A stretch of 64,000 nucleotides of DNA from Brevibacterium casei CIP 102111 (GTDB lineage Bacteria > Actinomycetota > Actinomycetes > Actinomycetales > Brevibacteriaceae), in the NCBI RefSeq assembly GCF_900169275.1, contig NZ_FXZC01000009.1, positions 43,901-107,900 on the forward strand, given 5' to 3'. Made by a program: the position numbers and the translations under genes. The notes below the pieces were generated by a model that saw only the letters and a list, made by a program, of their open reading frames with translations, did not search any database and had not been told where the DNA came from. This document shows, one piece after another, positions 19,428 through 27,633 of the stretch; position 1 is the first letter of the stretch, and each line of letters begins with the position of its first letter.

Positions 19428-19459
19428 TGTTAGCATATGAATAGCGAGTATGTCCAACA
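19428..19459 (+). promoter_or_regulatory. Promoter with inverted-repeat operator of the AbiE-like module
   Basis: TGTTAGCATA (19428-19437) and TATGTCCAACA (19449-19459) form an imperfect inverted repeat separated by 11 nt. The left arm contains TAGCAT, a plausible -10, about 65 nt before the first gene. AbiEi antitoxins are known to bind inverted repeats in their own promoter, so this is the best candidate autoregulatory operator. Confidence 0.55.
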
Positions 19460-19501
19460 AGTATTCACCGACTTCGTGGGTAGAAAGTTGTGAGGGGTGC
19501 A

Positions 19502-20491
19502 ATGGTCGTCGATGCAGTCAGCGCTCTGCGTGAACTGGACTTCGAAATCGCCGCCGGGGCCAACCGTGGCTCGTGGCGTGTGCGCGGCCCTGAGGGAATC
19601 TGGTTCGAAGTATCGCCAGCACCGGCGGTGCCGCATCTGGACGCTCATACTGTTCGCAGCTATACGGCTCATCACGAATGGAGCGGCGGTGTGCTCTTTG
19701 TTGCCGAATCCGCGACGGAGGGAATCATCGAACGCGCGGAGTCCGGAGAACTCGACATTCTCACGACTGCCCCGATACGACTCATCCATTCGGGGATCAC
19801 CTATTCGGTGCACACAGCCGCTACGACGGACCACCGGAGCGAAACACCGAAGCGCGCGCGTCCAGCGTGGACCCGCTGGGCTCTCATACGCTACCTGCTG
19901 CTCAACGATGCTCCTGCGCGACAATCTTCGATCGCGGACGTTCTCGGCGTCAGCCAGCAGGCCGTGTCGAGTGCGCTCAAGATGCTCGGACCATTCGTCG
20001 ACGATGCGGGTGATGGCGTCTATGCCATGGATCGCCAGGGACTGCTGCGACTGTGGATTGATGAGTACCTCGGACCCGGCGGTCAGGAATTCGGGTGGTT
20101 CAGTCTGGATCCGATTGTTCAGCAGGTCGCGCAGGCCAGAGAGATCTTCCATTTCTTGGACCAGACGATCTTGGTCGGCGGCGATGTCGCGGCAGACGTC
20201 ATTGCTCCGTGGAAACTGCCGACCACTGGTCGAATCTACACCGACGCTCCCATCGACCTCTCCGAGGGAGGATTTGTTCCGGCACCATTGGACGAAGCGA
20301 CCCTCATCATCAATGTGCCTCGCGACCCGACGATACTCAGATTGGGGTCGGTCCGACCATCAAGCAGTGAAACCGGCGGACTGCCGGTGGCGGATCCGCT
20401 GATCGTGATGTGGGATCTTCTCCATAGCGGCAGTGTCGACAGCGGACCGGCTGCGGACAAGATCGCAGAAGTGGTCGTAGAGCGACAATGA
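19502..20491 (+). CDS. AbiEi-type antitoxin / winged-helix regulator of a type IV toxin-antitoxin pair
   Basis: 329 residues. A central helix-turn-helix (about residues 130-158: RYLLLNDAPARQSSIADVLG, then VSQQAVSSALKML) follows an N-terminal domain of about 120 residues that I do not recognise. The C-terminal part ends in VADPLIVMWDLLHSGSVDSG and AADKIAEVVV, the pattern of AbiEi C-terminal domains. ATG 19502 is chosen because GAGGGG lies just upstream; an in-frame GTG at 19490 has no such site. The stop overlaps the downstream nucleotidyltransferase (ATGA), the normal antitoxin-first order. Base composition is visibly less GC-rich than in neighbouring core genes, suggesting transfer. Likely role: neutralise the partner and repress the operon. 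Confidence 0.7.
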   Translation: MVVDAVSALRELDFEIAAGANRGSWRVRGPEGIWFEVSPAPAVPHLDAHTVRSYTAHHEWSGGVLFVAESATEGIIERAESGELDILTTAPIRLIHSGITYSVHTAATTDHRSETPKRARPAWTRWALIRYLLLNDAPARQSSIADVLGVSQQAVSSALKMLGPFVDDAGDGVYAMDRQGLLRLWIDEYLGPGGQEFGWFSLDPIVQQVAQAREIFHFLDQTILVGGDVAADVIAPWKLPTTGRIYTDAPIDLSEGGFVPAPLDEATLIINVPRDPTILRLGSVRPSSSETGGLPVADPLIVMWDLLHSGSVDSGPAADKIAEVVVERQ

Positions 20492-21279
20492 TGAGTGAAA
20501 TCATCAGAATAGAGGCGCATGCCGCGAGCAACGCGGACTCGCTCGGCTACATGGGGCAACAGGCGGTCGCCCAAGCTGTCGACCGTGACACGCCGTACCG
20601 GATCATCGGCGGCCATATGGTCAGACTTCTTCTCCATGTGTATCCCACCTCGAACGCAACCCTGCGATCCACGATTGATGCCGACGCAGCCGTCGACGAC
20701 ATCGAAATCGTCGGCGACATAGTGGATGGTCTCTGCGCCCAGGATTTCAGTCAAACAGGCGGAAACGTCCTGAAGAAGGCTGTGAACTCCGAGCAGAATA
20801 TCGAAGTCAACCTGCTGGTCTCCCGCCGCGGAAGCTCGAAAGGCATCCGGTCGGAGTGTGCGCCCGGGGTCGGGCAGGTCGATACCCTTCCGGAACTCGG
20901 ATTCGCCCTTGACCAGCCGCCCCTCGACCTGGAAGTATTCGCGACCCTGTTCGACGGTTCGACGATCGAGTACCGAACGCGGATACCAGGGCTTGAGACT
21001 GCAGTCGTGTTGAAGGCCCATAGCTGGAAAGCACGGGGACTGCGGTCTGACCGTGACCTCGCAGACCTCCACTCGCTCATGGAGATCCGCGAGGAGCATC
21101 CGCACACAGCGTGGGGGCTCTCGTCTCCTGGTCTCATCGGGTTCCGAAAGGACACTGCGAGAATCCTCCACGAAGCGGCAGGAAAACTCACCAAGAGGAC
21201 GAGCAATCTACCTGTGCCGTACGACCTGGACCGAGTGCGTATGGCAGCTTTGATCGCCCGGCATGTATCCCGCCCGTAG
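20488..21279 (+). CDS. AbiEii-type nucleotidyltransferase toxin
   Basis: 263 residues. RIIGGHMVRLL followed by TIDADAAVDDIEI matches the GG...R...TxDxD nucleotidyltransferase core of AbiEii/MenT-like toxins. VVLKAHSWKARGLRSDRDLA, then DLHSLM, matches the later lysine-rich motif that precedes a conserved Asp. Such toxins arrest growth, in some cases by modifying tRNA, and can give abortive infection against phages. The start overlaps the antitoxin gene by 4 nt; ATG 20491 is an alternative. A strong terminator follows at 21409. Which nucleotide or RNA is used is not readable from sequence. Confidence 0.75.
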   Translation: MMSEIIRIEAHAASNADSLGYMGQQAVAQAVDRDTPYRIIGGHMVRLLLHVYPTSNATLRSTIDADAAVDDIEIVGDIVDGLCAQDFSQTGGNVLKKAVNSEQNIEVNLLVSRRGSSKGIRSECAPGVGQVDTLPELGFALDQPPLDLEVFATLFDGSTIEYRTRIPGLETAVVLKAHSWKARGLRSDRDLADLHSLMEIREEHPHTAWGLSSPGLIGFRKDTARILHEAAGKLTKRTSNLPVPYDLDRVRMAALIARHVSRP

Positions 21280-21408
21280 CTGAGACGCTTCGCACTTGCG
21301 TCAGTAGAAGAACTGTCCTCAAATGCTCGCTGAGGCGATGGTCGAACGAACAACCCGAAAAACGCTCGGCAACCTCTCGGGCATGACGACTCCGGGCTGG
21401 ATAGCCAA

Positions 21409-21448
21409 AGGGCGCTCAGCAACCTGACGACAGGTTGCTGAGCGCCCT
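21409..21448 (+). terminator. Terminator hairpin after the AbiE-like module
   Basis: AGGGCGCTCAGCAACCTG (21409-21426) and CAGGTTGCTGAGCGCCCT (21431-21448) form a perfect 18-bp stem with a 4-nt loop. It lies between the convergent toxin gene and dapD and could serve both strands. There is no T-run, as is common in actinobacteria. Confidence 0.8.
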
Positions 21449-21510
21449 CAAGGCAGCTGTGGTGCGGGGTCTGCGAACCCGCGTATCCTCGGCGGAAATC
21501 GCCTTATCGC

Positions 21511-21570
21511 ACCGTTGGCCGCGAATCATCCCGGTGCAGCGGGAAGTTCTATTGCTGCGGGGGTGGGATG
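21511..21570 (+). repeat. Right flanking direct repeat of the toxin-antitoxin region
   Basis: Partner of 19231-19290 (52 of 60 identical). It ends 25 bp before the dapD stop, so the accessory segment appears to lie directly beside dapD's 3' end. Confidence 0.75.
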
Positions 21571-21595
21571 CGGAACCCCGCGCCTCGCCGAGCTC

Positions 21596-22540
21596 TCAGT
21601 GGAGGTCGGGGTTGAGCTCGATGCCCTTGGCCGAGCGGGCCAGTGCCTCGACGGCACCGGTCACCGAGTTGCGGCGGAAGAGGATGTTGTTCGCGCCGCT
21701 GAGCTCGGAGGCCTTGACGACCCGCTCGTCGTCGCCCAGCACCGTGACCCGGGTACCCGCGGTGAGGTAGAGGCCGGCCTCGACGATGCAGTCATCGCCG
21801 ATCGAGATGCCCACGCCCGAGTTCGCACCGAGCAGACTGCCCGAGCCGATCGAGATGCGGTGGGTGCCGCCGCCGGAGAGCGTGCCCATGATTGAGGCAC
21901 CGCCGCCGACATCGGAGCCGTCGCCGACGACGACGCCCTGCGAGATGCGCCCCTCGACCATCGCCGAGCCGAGGGTGCCGGCGTTGAAGTTGACGAAGCC
22001 CTCGTGCATGACCGTCGTCCCGGAGGCCAGGTGCGCGCCGAGGCGGACCCGGTCGGCATCGCCGATGCGCACACCCGAGGGGATGACGAAGTCGGTCATC
22101 CGCGGGAACTTGTCGAGGCCGAAGACCGCGACGGGGCCGCGGGCGAGCAGCCTCGTTCGGGTGGCCTCGAAGTCCTCCGGCGAGCATGCGCCCGCCGAGG
22201 TCCACACGACGTTGGCGATGTGGCCGAAGATGCCGTCGAGGTTGACATCGTTGGGCACGACGAGGCGGTGGGAGAGCGCGTGGAGACGGAGGTAGACATC
22301 GGCCGCCGAGGCGGGCGCCTCGTCGAGGTCGATCGTCGTCGTCACCACGGACGTCGTCGTCCCGCGGGCGGGATCCTCTCCGGTGAGCGCATCGAGTCCG
22401 TCGTCGGCGGCGCGGGCGGTCGCTGCCGCCTCGGCGTCGGCAGGGTCGTCTCCCGTGCTCAGGGCCGGGTACCAGACGGAGAGGACGGTCTTCTCATGCA
22501 GCGTGGCGAGTCCACGCGCGGAAACGATGCGTTGTGTCAT
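21596..22540 (-). CDS. dapD: Tetrahydrodipicolinate N-succinyltransferase, actinobacterial type
   Basis: 314 residues. Transfers succinyl from succinyl-CoA to tetrahydrodipicolinate, the step before DapC. The C-terminal two thirds show left-handed beta-helix hexapeptide turns ([20 protein letters not shown], then [36 protein letters not shown]). Together with the N-terminal domain this is the pattern of mycobacterial/corynebacterial DapD. It is divergent from dapE with only 43 bp between the start codons. A TAGGCT hexamer 7 nt before the ATG suggests a leaderless mRNA. Confidence 0.93.
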   Translation of the reverse strand: MTQRIVSARGLATLHEKTVLSVWYPALSTGDDPADAEAAATARAADDGLDALTGEDPARGTTTSVVTTTIDLDEAPASAADVYLRLHALSHRLVVPNDVNLDGIFGHIANVVWTSAGACSPEDFEATRTRLLARGPVAVFGLDKFPRMTDFVIPSGVRIGDADRVRLGAHLASGTTVMHEGFVNFNAGTLGSAMVEGRISQGVVVGDGSDVGGGASIMGTLSGGGTHRISIGSGSLLGANSGVGISIGDDCIVEAGLYLTAGTRVTVLGDDERVVKASELSGANNILFRRNSVTGAVEALARSAKGIELNPDLH

Positions 22541-22547
22541 GCCTGCC

Positions 22548-22553
22548 AGCCTA
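22548..22553 (-). promoter_or_regulatory. -10 element TAGGCT of dapD (leaderless)
   Basis: TAGGCT on the minus strand, 7 nt before the dapD ATG. With the dapE hexamer on the other strand it forms a compact divergent promoter pair in 43 bp. Confidence 0.6.
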
Positions 22554-22570
22554 GTCGGTGACCGCGGTAC

Positions 22571-22576
22571 TAGGCT
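22571..22576 (+). promoter_or_regulatory. -10 element TAGGCT of dapE (leaderless)
   Basis: TAGGCT, identical to the dapD hexamer, 7 nt before the dapE ATG at 22584. No ribosome site lies between them. Confidence 0.6.
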
Positions 22577-22583
22577 AAGTCGT

Positions 22584-23867
22584 ATGACTGCTCATCCACC
22601 TGCTGAGACCGCCGCCGCATTCGTCCCCGACGGCGACCTCGGGCAGTATCTGCTCTCCGCGCTCGACGATCCCGCGGAGCTGACTGGCCGGCTGTGCGCG
22701 ATCGAATCCGTCTCCGGCAACGAAGGTGCGATCGCCGAGGCGGTCGTCACCGTCCTCGAGGCGATCAGCGCCGGTGACGGCCCCGATCTCGAGATCCTCC
22801 GCGACGGCGACACGATCGTCGCCCGCACCGGCTTGGGCCGGCCGGAGCGCATCGTCATCGCCGGTCACCTCGACACCGTCCCCGTCGAAGGCAACCTCCC
22901 GCCGAGGCGGCTCACCGGTGAGGTGGGTGAGTCCCGTGAGTCCGGAGTTGAGAACGGAACCGACAGCAGTGCCCCGGAAGACGAGGCCCCGGCGGGCGGT
23001 GCACCGACGGAGGACGCACGTGAGTCCGGCGCCTCGGAACGTGACCAGGCCGCCGGTGAGGAGATCATCTGGGGCCGGGGCGCCTGCGATATGAAGGCGG
23101 GGGTGGCGATGCAGCTCGCCGCCGCCTCGGCGCTGCGGAACCCGTCGCGCGACGTCAGCTGGGTCTTCTACGACCACGAGGAGGTCGATGCCGCCCTCAA
23201 CGGCCTCGGCCGGGTCGCCCGCACCCACCCCGAGTGGCTGGCCGGGGACTTCGCGATCCTCGGCGAACCGTCGAATGCGAGCGTCGAGGGCGGCTGCAAC
23301 GGCACGATCCGCGTCGACGTCACGACCACCGGTGTGCGCGCCCACTCGGCCCGCGCGTTCATGGGAGTGAATGCGATCCACGCCGCCGCCGAGGTGCTCA
23401 CCCGCCTCGACGACCACGTCTCCGAGACCGTCACCGTCGACGGCCTCGACTACCGGGAGTCGCTCTCCGCGGTGGCGATCAGCGGGGGAGTGGCAGGCAA
23501 CGTCGTGCCCGACGAGTGCCGCATCTCCGTCAACTACCGCTTCGCGCCCTCGAAGTCCGCCGCCGAGGCCGAGGGCTTCCTCCGCGAGCTCTTCACCGGC
23601 TTCGACGTCGTCGTCACCGACGCCGCCGAAGGCGCCCGCCCCGGACTCGACCGCCCCATCGCCCAGGACTTCCTCGCCGCGCTCGGCGCGGAACCGTCGG
23701 CGAAGCTCGGATGGACCGACGTCTCCCGGTTCAGTGCGCTCGGCGTCCCGGCGGTGAATTTCGGTCCGGGCAACCCGCTGTACGCCCACAAGTCAGACGA
23801 ACATGTCAGGGTCCGGGAAGTGGAGGACGCGACCCGGACTCTCATCGACTACCTCGAGAAGGGATGA
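22584..23867 (+). CDS. dapE: Succinyl-diaminopimelate desuccinylase DapE with acidic insertion
   Basis: Zn-dependent M20 amidohydrolase that releases succinate from N-succinyl-LL-diaminopimelate. Metal and catalytic residues are visible in [21 protein letters not shown] and YDHEEVDA, with the last His in [12 protein letters not shown]. At 427 residues it is about 50-60 longer than usual. The excess is an acidic, Gly/Ser/Glu-rich insert of about 50 residues between the first two metal motifs (about residues 112-162). The ATG is fixed by the TAGGCT promoter hexamer 7 nt upstream. The stop overlaps the next frame by ATGA. Confidence 0.92.
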   Translation: MTAHPPAETAAAFVPDGDLGQYLLSALDDPAELTGRLCAIESVSGNEGAIAEAVVTVLEAISAGDGPDLEILRDGDTIVARTGLGRPERIVIAGHLDTVPVEGNLPPRRLTGEVGESRESGVENGTDSSAPEDEAPAGGAPTEDARESGASERDQAAGEEIIWGRGACDMKAGVAMQLAAASALRNPSRDVSWVFYDHEEVDAALNGLGRVARTHPEWLAGDFAILGEPSNASVEGGCNGTIRVDVTTTGVRAHSARAFMGVNAIHAAAEVLTRLDDHVSETVTVDGLDYRESLSAVAISGGVAGNVVPDECRISVNYRFAPSKSAAEAEGFLRELFTGFDVVVTDAAEGARPGLDRPIAQDFLAALGAEPSAKLGWTDVSRFSALGVPAVNFGPGNPLYAHKSDEHVRVREVEDATRTLIDYLEKG

Positions 23868-23872
23868 GCGCG

Positions 23873-24760
23873 ATGGCGAACGACACCGATCCCGCACCGA
23901 CGACCCGCACCGAGGAGCGCGAGCCCGTGGAGACCAGCCCGGACGAGAGCGGCCCCGACCAGCCCAGCCCCGACCAGCCCGCAGCCGACACCACCGACGA
24001 CGCGACCTTCTACAGCAAAGGTCCGCTGCGCCTGCGCGGCTCCCAGGTGCCGACGACGACGACCGATCAGCGCCTCCTCGAGTCCCGGGGACCCTCGAAC
24101 TGGGTCCATGAGGACCCGTGGCGGGTGATGCGCATCCAGGCGGAGTTCGTTGAGGGCTTCGGGTCGCTCGCCGAGGTGGGCCCGGCGGTCTCGATCTTCG
24201 GCTCGGCCCGCCTCGGCGCCGGAACCCAGGCGTACGAGGATGCGCGGGAGATCGCCCGGCGGCTCGCGGAGAACGGGAATGCGATCATCACCGGCGGGGG
24301 ACCGGGGATCATGGAGGCAGGCAACCTCGGCGCCACGGAGGCCGGGGGCGTGTCGATCGGACTCGGCATCGAGCTGCCCTTCGAATCGGGGCTCAACGAC
24401 CACGTCGAACTCGGGGTGAACTTCCGGTACTTCTTCGTCCGCAAGACGATGTTCCTCAAGTACTCCCGCGGATTCGTCGTCATGCCAGGTGGCTTCGGCA
24501 CCCTCGACGAGCTCTTCGAGGCGTTCACGATGGTCCAGACCGGCAAGGTCACGTCCTTTCCCATCGTCCTCTTCGGCACGAGCTACTGGCGGGGGCTCGT
24601 CGACTGGATGGCGAGCACCCTGATCGGAGAGGGCACGATCTCCCCGAAGGACCTCGACCTCTTCACGCTCACCGATGACATCGACGAGGTCGTGGCCACG
24701 ATCGGTCCGCCCGGGACGATCCCCGACGCCCCCGTCGACGGCACCGGCCCCGAGCAGTGA
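23873..24760 (+). CDS. LOG-family (TIGR00730) Rossmann-fold protein
   Basis: 295 residues. The lysine-decarboxylase-like/LOG signatures are IFGSARLG, GGGPGIMEAGN and MPGGFGTLDELFE (the PGGxGTxxE motif). Characterised relatives cleave nucleoside monophosphates to release the base (cytokinin-type phosphoribohydrolases). The first roughly 60 residues are acidic and Pro-rich and probably disordered. ATG 23873 is preferred because GAAGGG lies 9 nt upstream; ATG 23864 sits directly after that site and is too close. The order dapE-LOG-folP2 matches M. tuberculosis Rv1202-Rv1205-Rv1207. Confidence 0.85.
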   Translation: MANDTDPAPTTRTEEREPVETSPDESGPDQPSPDQPAADTTDDATFYSKGPLRLRGSQVPTTTTDQRLLESRGPSNWVHEDPWRVMRIQAEFVEGFGSLAEVGPAVSIFGSARLGAGTQAYEDAREIARRLAENGNAIITGGGPGIMEAGNLGATEAGGVSIGLGIELPFESGLNDHVELGVNFRYFFVRKTMFLKYSRGFVVMPGGFGTLDELFEAFTMVQTGKVTSFPIVLFGTSYWRGLVDWMASTLIGEGTISPKDLDLFTLTDDIDEVVATIGPPGTIPDAPVDGTGPEQ

Positions 24761-25650
24761 AGGACGGCGCCGAGTCCCGCCCGACGCGGTTCGCGCTCAC
24801 CGACGCCCGCGCCGGGGCCCCGGTGATCATGGCTGTGGTCAACCGGTCGACCGATTCGTTCTACGAGTCCGCCGCGACCCTCGAGGCGGCGCTGAGGGCC
24901 GTCGACGCCGCCGCCGAGGCGGGTGCCCGGATCGTCGACATCGGCGGGGTCCGTGCGGGGCGGGGTCGGGAGATCTCCGTTGCCGAGGAGATCGAACGCG
25001 TCGTCCCCGTCGTCGAGGCTGTGATCCGGCGCCGTCCTGACCTCCTCATCAGCGTCGACACGTGGCGCCATGAGGTCGCCGAGGCGGTCTGCGCCGCCGG
25101 TGCCGGCCTGCTCAACGACACGTGGGCCGGTGCGGATCCGCTCGTCGCCGAGGTCGCGGCCCGCTTCGACGTCGGCCTCGTCTGCTCGCACACCGGGGGT
25201 CTGTCCCCGCGCACCGACGCCCACCGCAGCCGCTACGGCCTCACCGCCGCCGACGTCGTCGACGAGACCCTGAGCGGTGTGGTGGCCCTGGCCACGGCTG
25301 CCGAGGCCGCCGGAGTCGACCCGACCCGGATCGTCATCGACCCGACGCCGGACTTCGGCAAGAACTCCTACCATTCGCTGCGGCTGCTGCGCGACCTCGG
25401 CCGTTTCGCCGAGACCGGTTACCCCGTGCTGCTCGCGATCTCCCGGAAGGACTTCGTCGGGGAGGCGATCGGCGAGGTCGGACCCGCCGACCGGCTCCAC
25501 GGAACGATCGCCGCGACCGCGCTGGCCGTGGAGAGGGGAGCGGCGATCATCCGCGCCCACGACGTCACCGCGACCGCCGACGCCCTGGCCGTCACGCTCG
25601 CCGTCACCGGGGAGGGTCCGGCCAGGCATACGGTCCGCGGCCTCCGCTGA
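24757..25650 (+). CDS. Dihydropteroate synthase-like protein (FolP2 type)
   Basis: 297 residues with a TIM-barrel pterin-binding pattern: AVVNRSTDSFYE, DIGGVRAGRGREISVAEEIE, ISVDTWRHEVAEAV, LLNDTWAG, DPTPDFGKNSYHSLRLL, SRKDFVGEAIG and IIRAHDV. Canonical synthase has TNPDSFSDGG and SRKSF at the first and sixth positions, so some pterin/pABA residues differ. Mycobacteria carry a similar second copy (folP2) beside this LOG gene, and that copy has been reported not to act as a synthase. I therefore do not assert folate synthesis. The GTG start overlaps the previous stop (GTGA). Confidence 0.75.
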   Translation: MKDGAESRPTRFALTDARAGAPVIMAVVNRSTDSFYESAATLEAALRAVDAAAEAGARIVDIGGVRAGRGREISVAEEIERVVPVVEAVIRRRPDLLISVDTWRHEVAEAVCAAGAGLLNDTWAGADPLVAEVAARFDVGLVCSHTGGLSPRTDAHRSRYGLTAADVVDETLSGVVALATAAEAAGVDPTRIVIDPTPDFGKNSYHSLRLLRDLGRFAETGYPVLLAISRKDFVGEAIGEVGPADRLHGTIAATALAVERGAAIIRAHDVTATADALAVTLAVTGEGPARHTVRGLR

Positions 25651-25680
25651 GACCTCAGGCCGATATGCGAAGATGGCCTC

Positions 25681-25944
25681 ATGCCATTGTGGATTGTCAT
25701 CGGGGTCGCCGCTGCGATCTTCGTCCTCGTCATCGTCCTCGCCGCGTCCTTCGATCTCTTCTCCGCCGAGGCCGCCGAGGAGTCCGATGCCGTCGCCGCC
25801 CCACTGCCCGAGGGTTTCACCCTCGCAGACGTCGACGAGCTGCGGTTCCGTCCGGCGCTGCGCGGCTACCGGATGGACGAGGTCGATGAGGCGATCGGTC
25901 GGCTGCGGACGCGGATCAGCGAATTGGAAGCCGCGCAGAACTAG
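25681..25944 (+). CDS. Small membrane-anchored DivIVA-domain protein
   Basis: 87 residues. One N-terminal transmembrane helix (about residues 2-24) is followed by a short acidic linker and RFRPALRGYRMDEVDEAI, the core of a DivIVA-domain motif, then a short coiled coil (RLRTRISELE). It sits just after the folP2-like gene, as does Rv1209 in M. tuberculosis. A role at the cell pole or in envelope growth is inference from the domain. Confidence 0.75.
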   Translation: MPLWIVIGVAAAIFVLVIVLAASFDLFSAEAAEESDAVAAPLPEGFTLADVDELRFRPALRGYRMDEVDEAIGRLRTRISELEAAQN

Positions 25945-25947
25945 GCG

Positions 25948-27183
25948 ATGAGCACCTCCCCAGACCTCCCCGGCATCACCATCCTCCCCGAGCTCTTCAA
26001 CTCCTCCCGCCTCCACCGGGCAGGCGTCGTCTTCCTCACCCTTCCGCTCTGGGTGCAGGCGCTGAGCGTCTACATCGCCTCGCGGATCGTGAGCATCGCG
26101 ATCTTCGCCGCGGTCCTCCGTCGCCAGGATCCCGCATACTGGTCCTCGAGCCCGGTCGAGACGACCCTCGGCGACTTCCTCAACTTCTGGGATTCCGCGT
26201 GGTATGCGCGCGTCGCGACCGAAGGCTACCCGGCGGTGCTGCCGGTCGATGAGGCCGGGCGGGTCGCAGAGAACACGTGGGCGTTCTATCCGCTCCACCC
26301 GGCGATCGTCAGTGCGATCGCCGACCTCACCGGCCTGAGCTACGAGGTGATCTCTCCGCTCGTGTCCACGGTCGCCGCGGGCCTCGCCGCGATCGTCGTC
26401 CTCGCGCTCTTCCGGAAGTTCGTCCCACCCGGGCAGGCGCTCACGGCGCTCACCTTCGTCATGGTCTTCCCGCCGGCCGCGGTGTTCTCCACCGGGTACG
26501 CGGAGTCGCTCACCCTTCTCCTCCAGGCCCTCGCGCTCCTCCTCGTCGTCGAGCGCCGCTACCTCATGGCCCTTCCCGTCGTCGTCCTCATGGACCTCTC
26601 GCGCCCGATCGGCGTCGCCTTCTCCTTCTTCCTCCTCTTCCACCTCATCGACCGCTTCCTCCGCCGTCGGACCGAACCGTATCCGCCCTCCGAGGTCATC
26701 CGATCGTGGACCCTCGGTGTGCTCTCGTGCGCCGCCGCGCTCATCCACCCCGTCCACGCGTGGATCGTCACCGGGTCGATGACGGCCTACACCGACACCG
26801 AGGCGGCCTGGCACACCGGGACGTCGACCTACCTCGTCCAGTGGCTGGCCCAGGCCAACAGCCTCGTCGGTCCCTTCGGGCCGCTCCTCCTCATCGGCGT
26901 CGTCGCCGGCATGGTCGCCCTCATCCTCTCCCCGGCAGGGGCGCGGATGGGCAGGACACTGCAGCTCTTCTGCCTCGCGTACGGGATCTACCTGCTCATC
27001 TTCTTCACCCCGCAGACCTCGACGCTGCGCCTGCTCCTGCCGCTCTTCCCGCTCGCACTCACCCTCTCAGCCGTCCGTTCGCGCGGCTACCGGGTCGCGG
27101 TGATCGTCGCGTTCATCCTCCTCCAGATCGTCTGGGTCGGATACCTCTGGCACTTCACCCCGCCCTCGGATCTGCCGCCGTGA
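25948..27183 (+). CDS. Polytopic mannosyltransferase-like membrane protein (PIG-V related)
   Basis: 411 residues with roughly nine hydrophobic helices. Between helices one and two it has FLNFWDSAWYARVATEGYP and NTWAFYPLHPAIVSAI, close to the WD.xWY...FFPLxP pattern of PIG-V/GPI mannosyltransferase II-like GT-C enzymes. GYAESLTLLLQ, another shared motif, follows. GT-C enzymes use polyprenyl-phosphate sugars at the outer face of the membrane, so it may mannosylate a cell-envelope lipid or protein. The acceptor is unknown. It starts 3 nt after the DivIVA-domain gene and is likely co-transcribed. Confidence 0.7.
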   Translation: MSTSPDLPGITILPELFNSSRLHRAGVVFLTLPLWVQALSVYIASRIVSIAIFAAVLRRQDPAYWSSSPVETTLGDFLNFWDSAWYARVATEGYPAVLPVDEAGRVAENTWAFYPLHPAIVSAIADLTGLSYEVISPLVSTVAAGLAAIVVLALFRKFVPPGQALTALTFVMVFPPAAVFSTGYAESLTLLLQALALLLVVERRYLMALPVVVLMDLSRPIGVAFSFFLLFHLIDRFLRRRTEPYPPSEVIRSWTLGVLSCAAALIHPVHAWIVTGSMTAYTDTEAAWHTGTSTYLVQWLAQANSLVGPFGPLLLIGVVAGMVALILSPAGARMGRTLQLFCLAYGIYLLIFFTPQTSTLRLLLPLFPLALTLSAVRSRGYRVAVIVAFILLQIVWVGYLWHFTPPSDLPP

Positions 27184-27301
27184 TCGGGTCGTTTCGCGGC
27201 GATGTCCCCGCTGAGGACAGGATCGTGGAATAATCGGATCAATACGGTTGGTCCGTTCCGCACGGATCGGCTCTGTTCAATCGATGGAAGGAAGCGCCCA
27301 C

Positions 27302-27472
27302 ATGGCAGCTCAGAAACCCCGCACCGGCGACGGACCTCTGGAAGTGACCAAAGAAGGCCGAGGCATGGTGATGCGGCTTCCTGTCGAGGGCGGCGGGCGA
27401 CTGGTGATCGAACTCAGCGCCGATGAGGCGACGGCTCTCCACGACACGTTGGCGGAGACGCTGGGCATCTGA
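27302..27472 (+). CDS. DUF3117 protein
   Basis: 56 residues: a small, highly conserved actinobacterial protein of unknown function (Rv1211-like). Visible features are KPRTGDGPLEVTKEGRGMVM and VIELSADEATALHDTL. ATG 27302 has GGAAGGAAG about 8 nt upstream; longer upstream-extended versions have no support. A perfect terminator hairpin follows 18 nt after the stop. Confidence 0.9.
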   Translation: MAAQKPRTGDGPLEVTKEGRGMVMRLPVEGGGRLVIELSADEATALHDTLAETLGI

Positions 27473-27489
27473 GTACGAGTGGACCGCGC

Positions 27490-27517
27490 AGCGGCAGAGA
27501 CGTTCGTCTCTGCCGCT
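27490..27517 (+). terminator. Terminator after the DUF3117 gene
   Basis: AGCGGCAGAGAC and GTCTCTGCCGCT form a perfect 12-bp stem with loop GTTC, 18 nt after the stop. It is followed directly by the 20-bp tandem array. Confidence 0.85.
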
Positions 27518-27613
27518 TCGTCATTCACAGAATCGCTTCGTCATCTGCGGGGCGGTTTCGTCATCCGCGAGGCTATTTCGTCATCCGCGGGGCCGCTTCG
27601 ACATCCGCGGGGT
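27514..27613 (+). repeat. 20-bp tandem repeat, five copies
   Basis: Units start at 27514, 27534, 27554, 27574 and 27594. The consensus is close to CGCTTCGTCATCCGCGGGGC; the first copy is the most diverged. The array lies between the convergent DUF3117 and O-methyltransferase genes. A 20-bp period is near two helical turns. Function unknown. Confidence 0.9.
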
Positions 27614-27633
27614 CGGCGGCGCGACCCGTGTCA

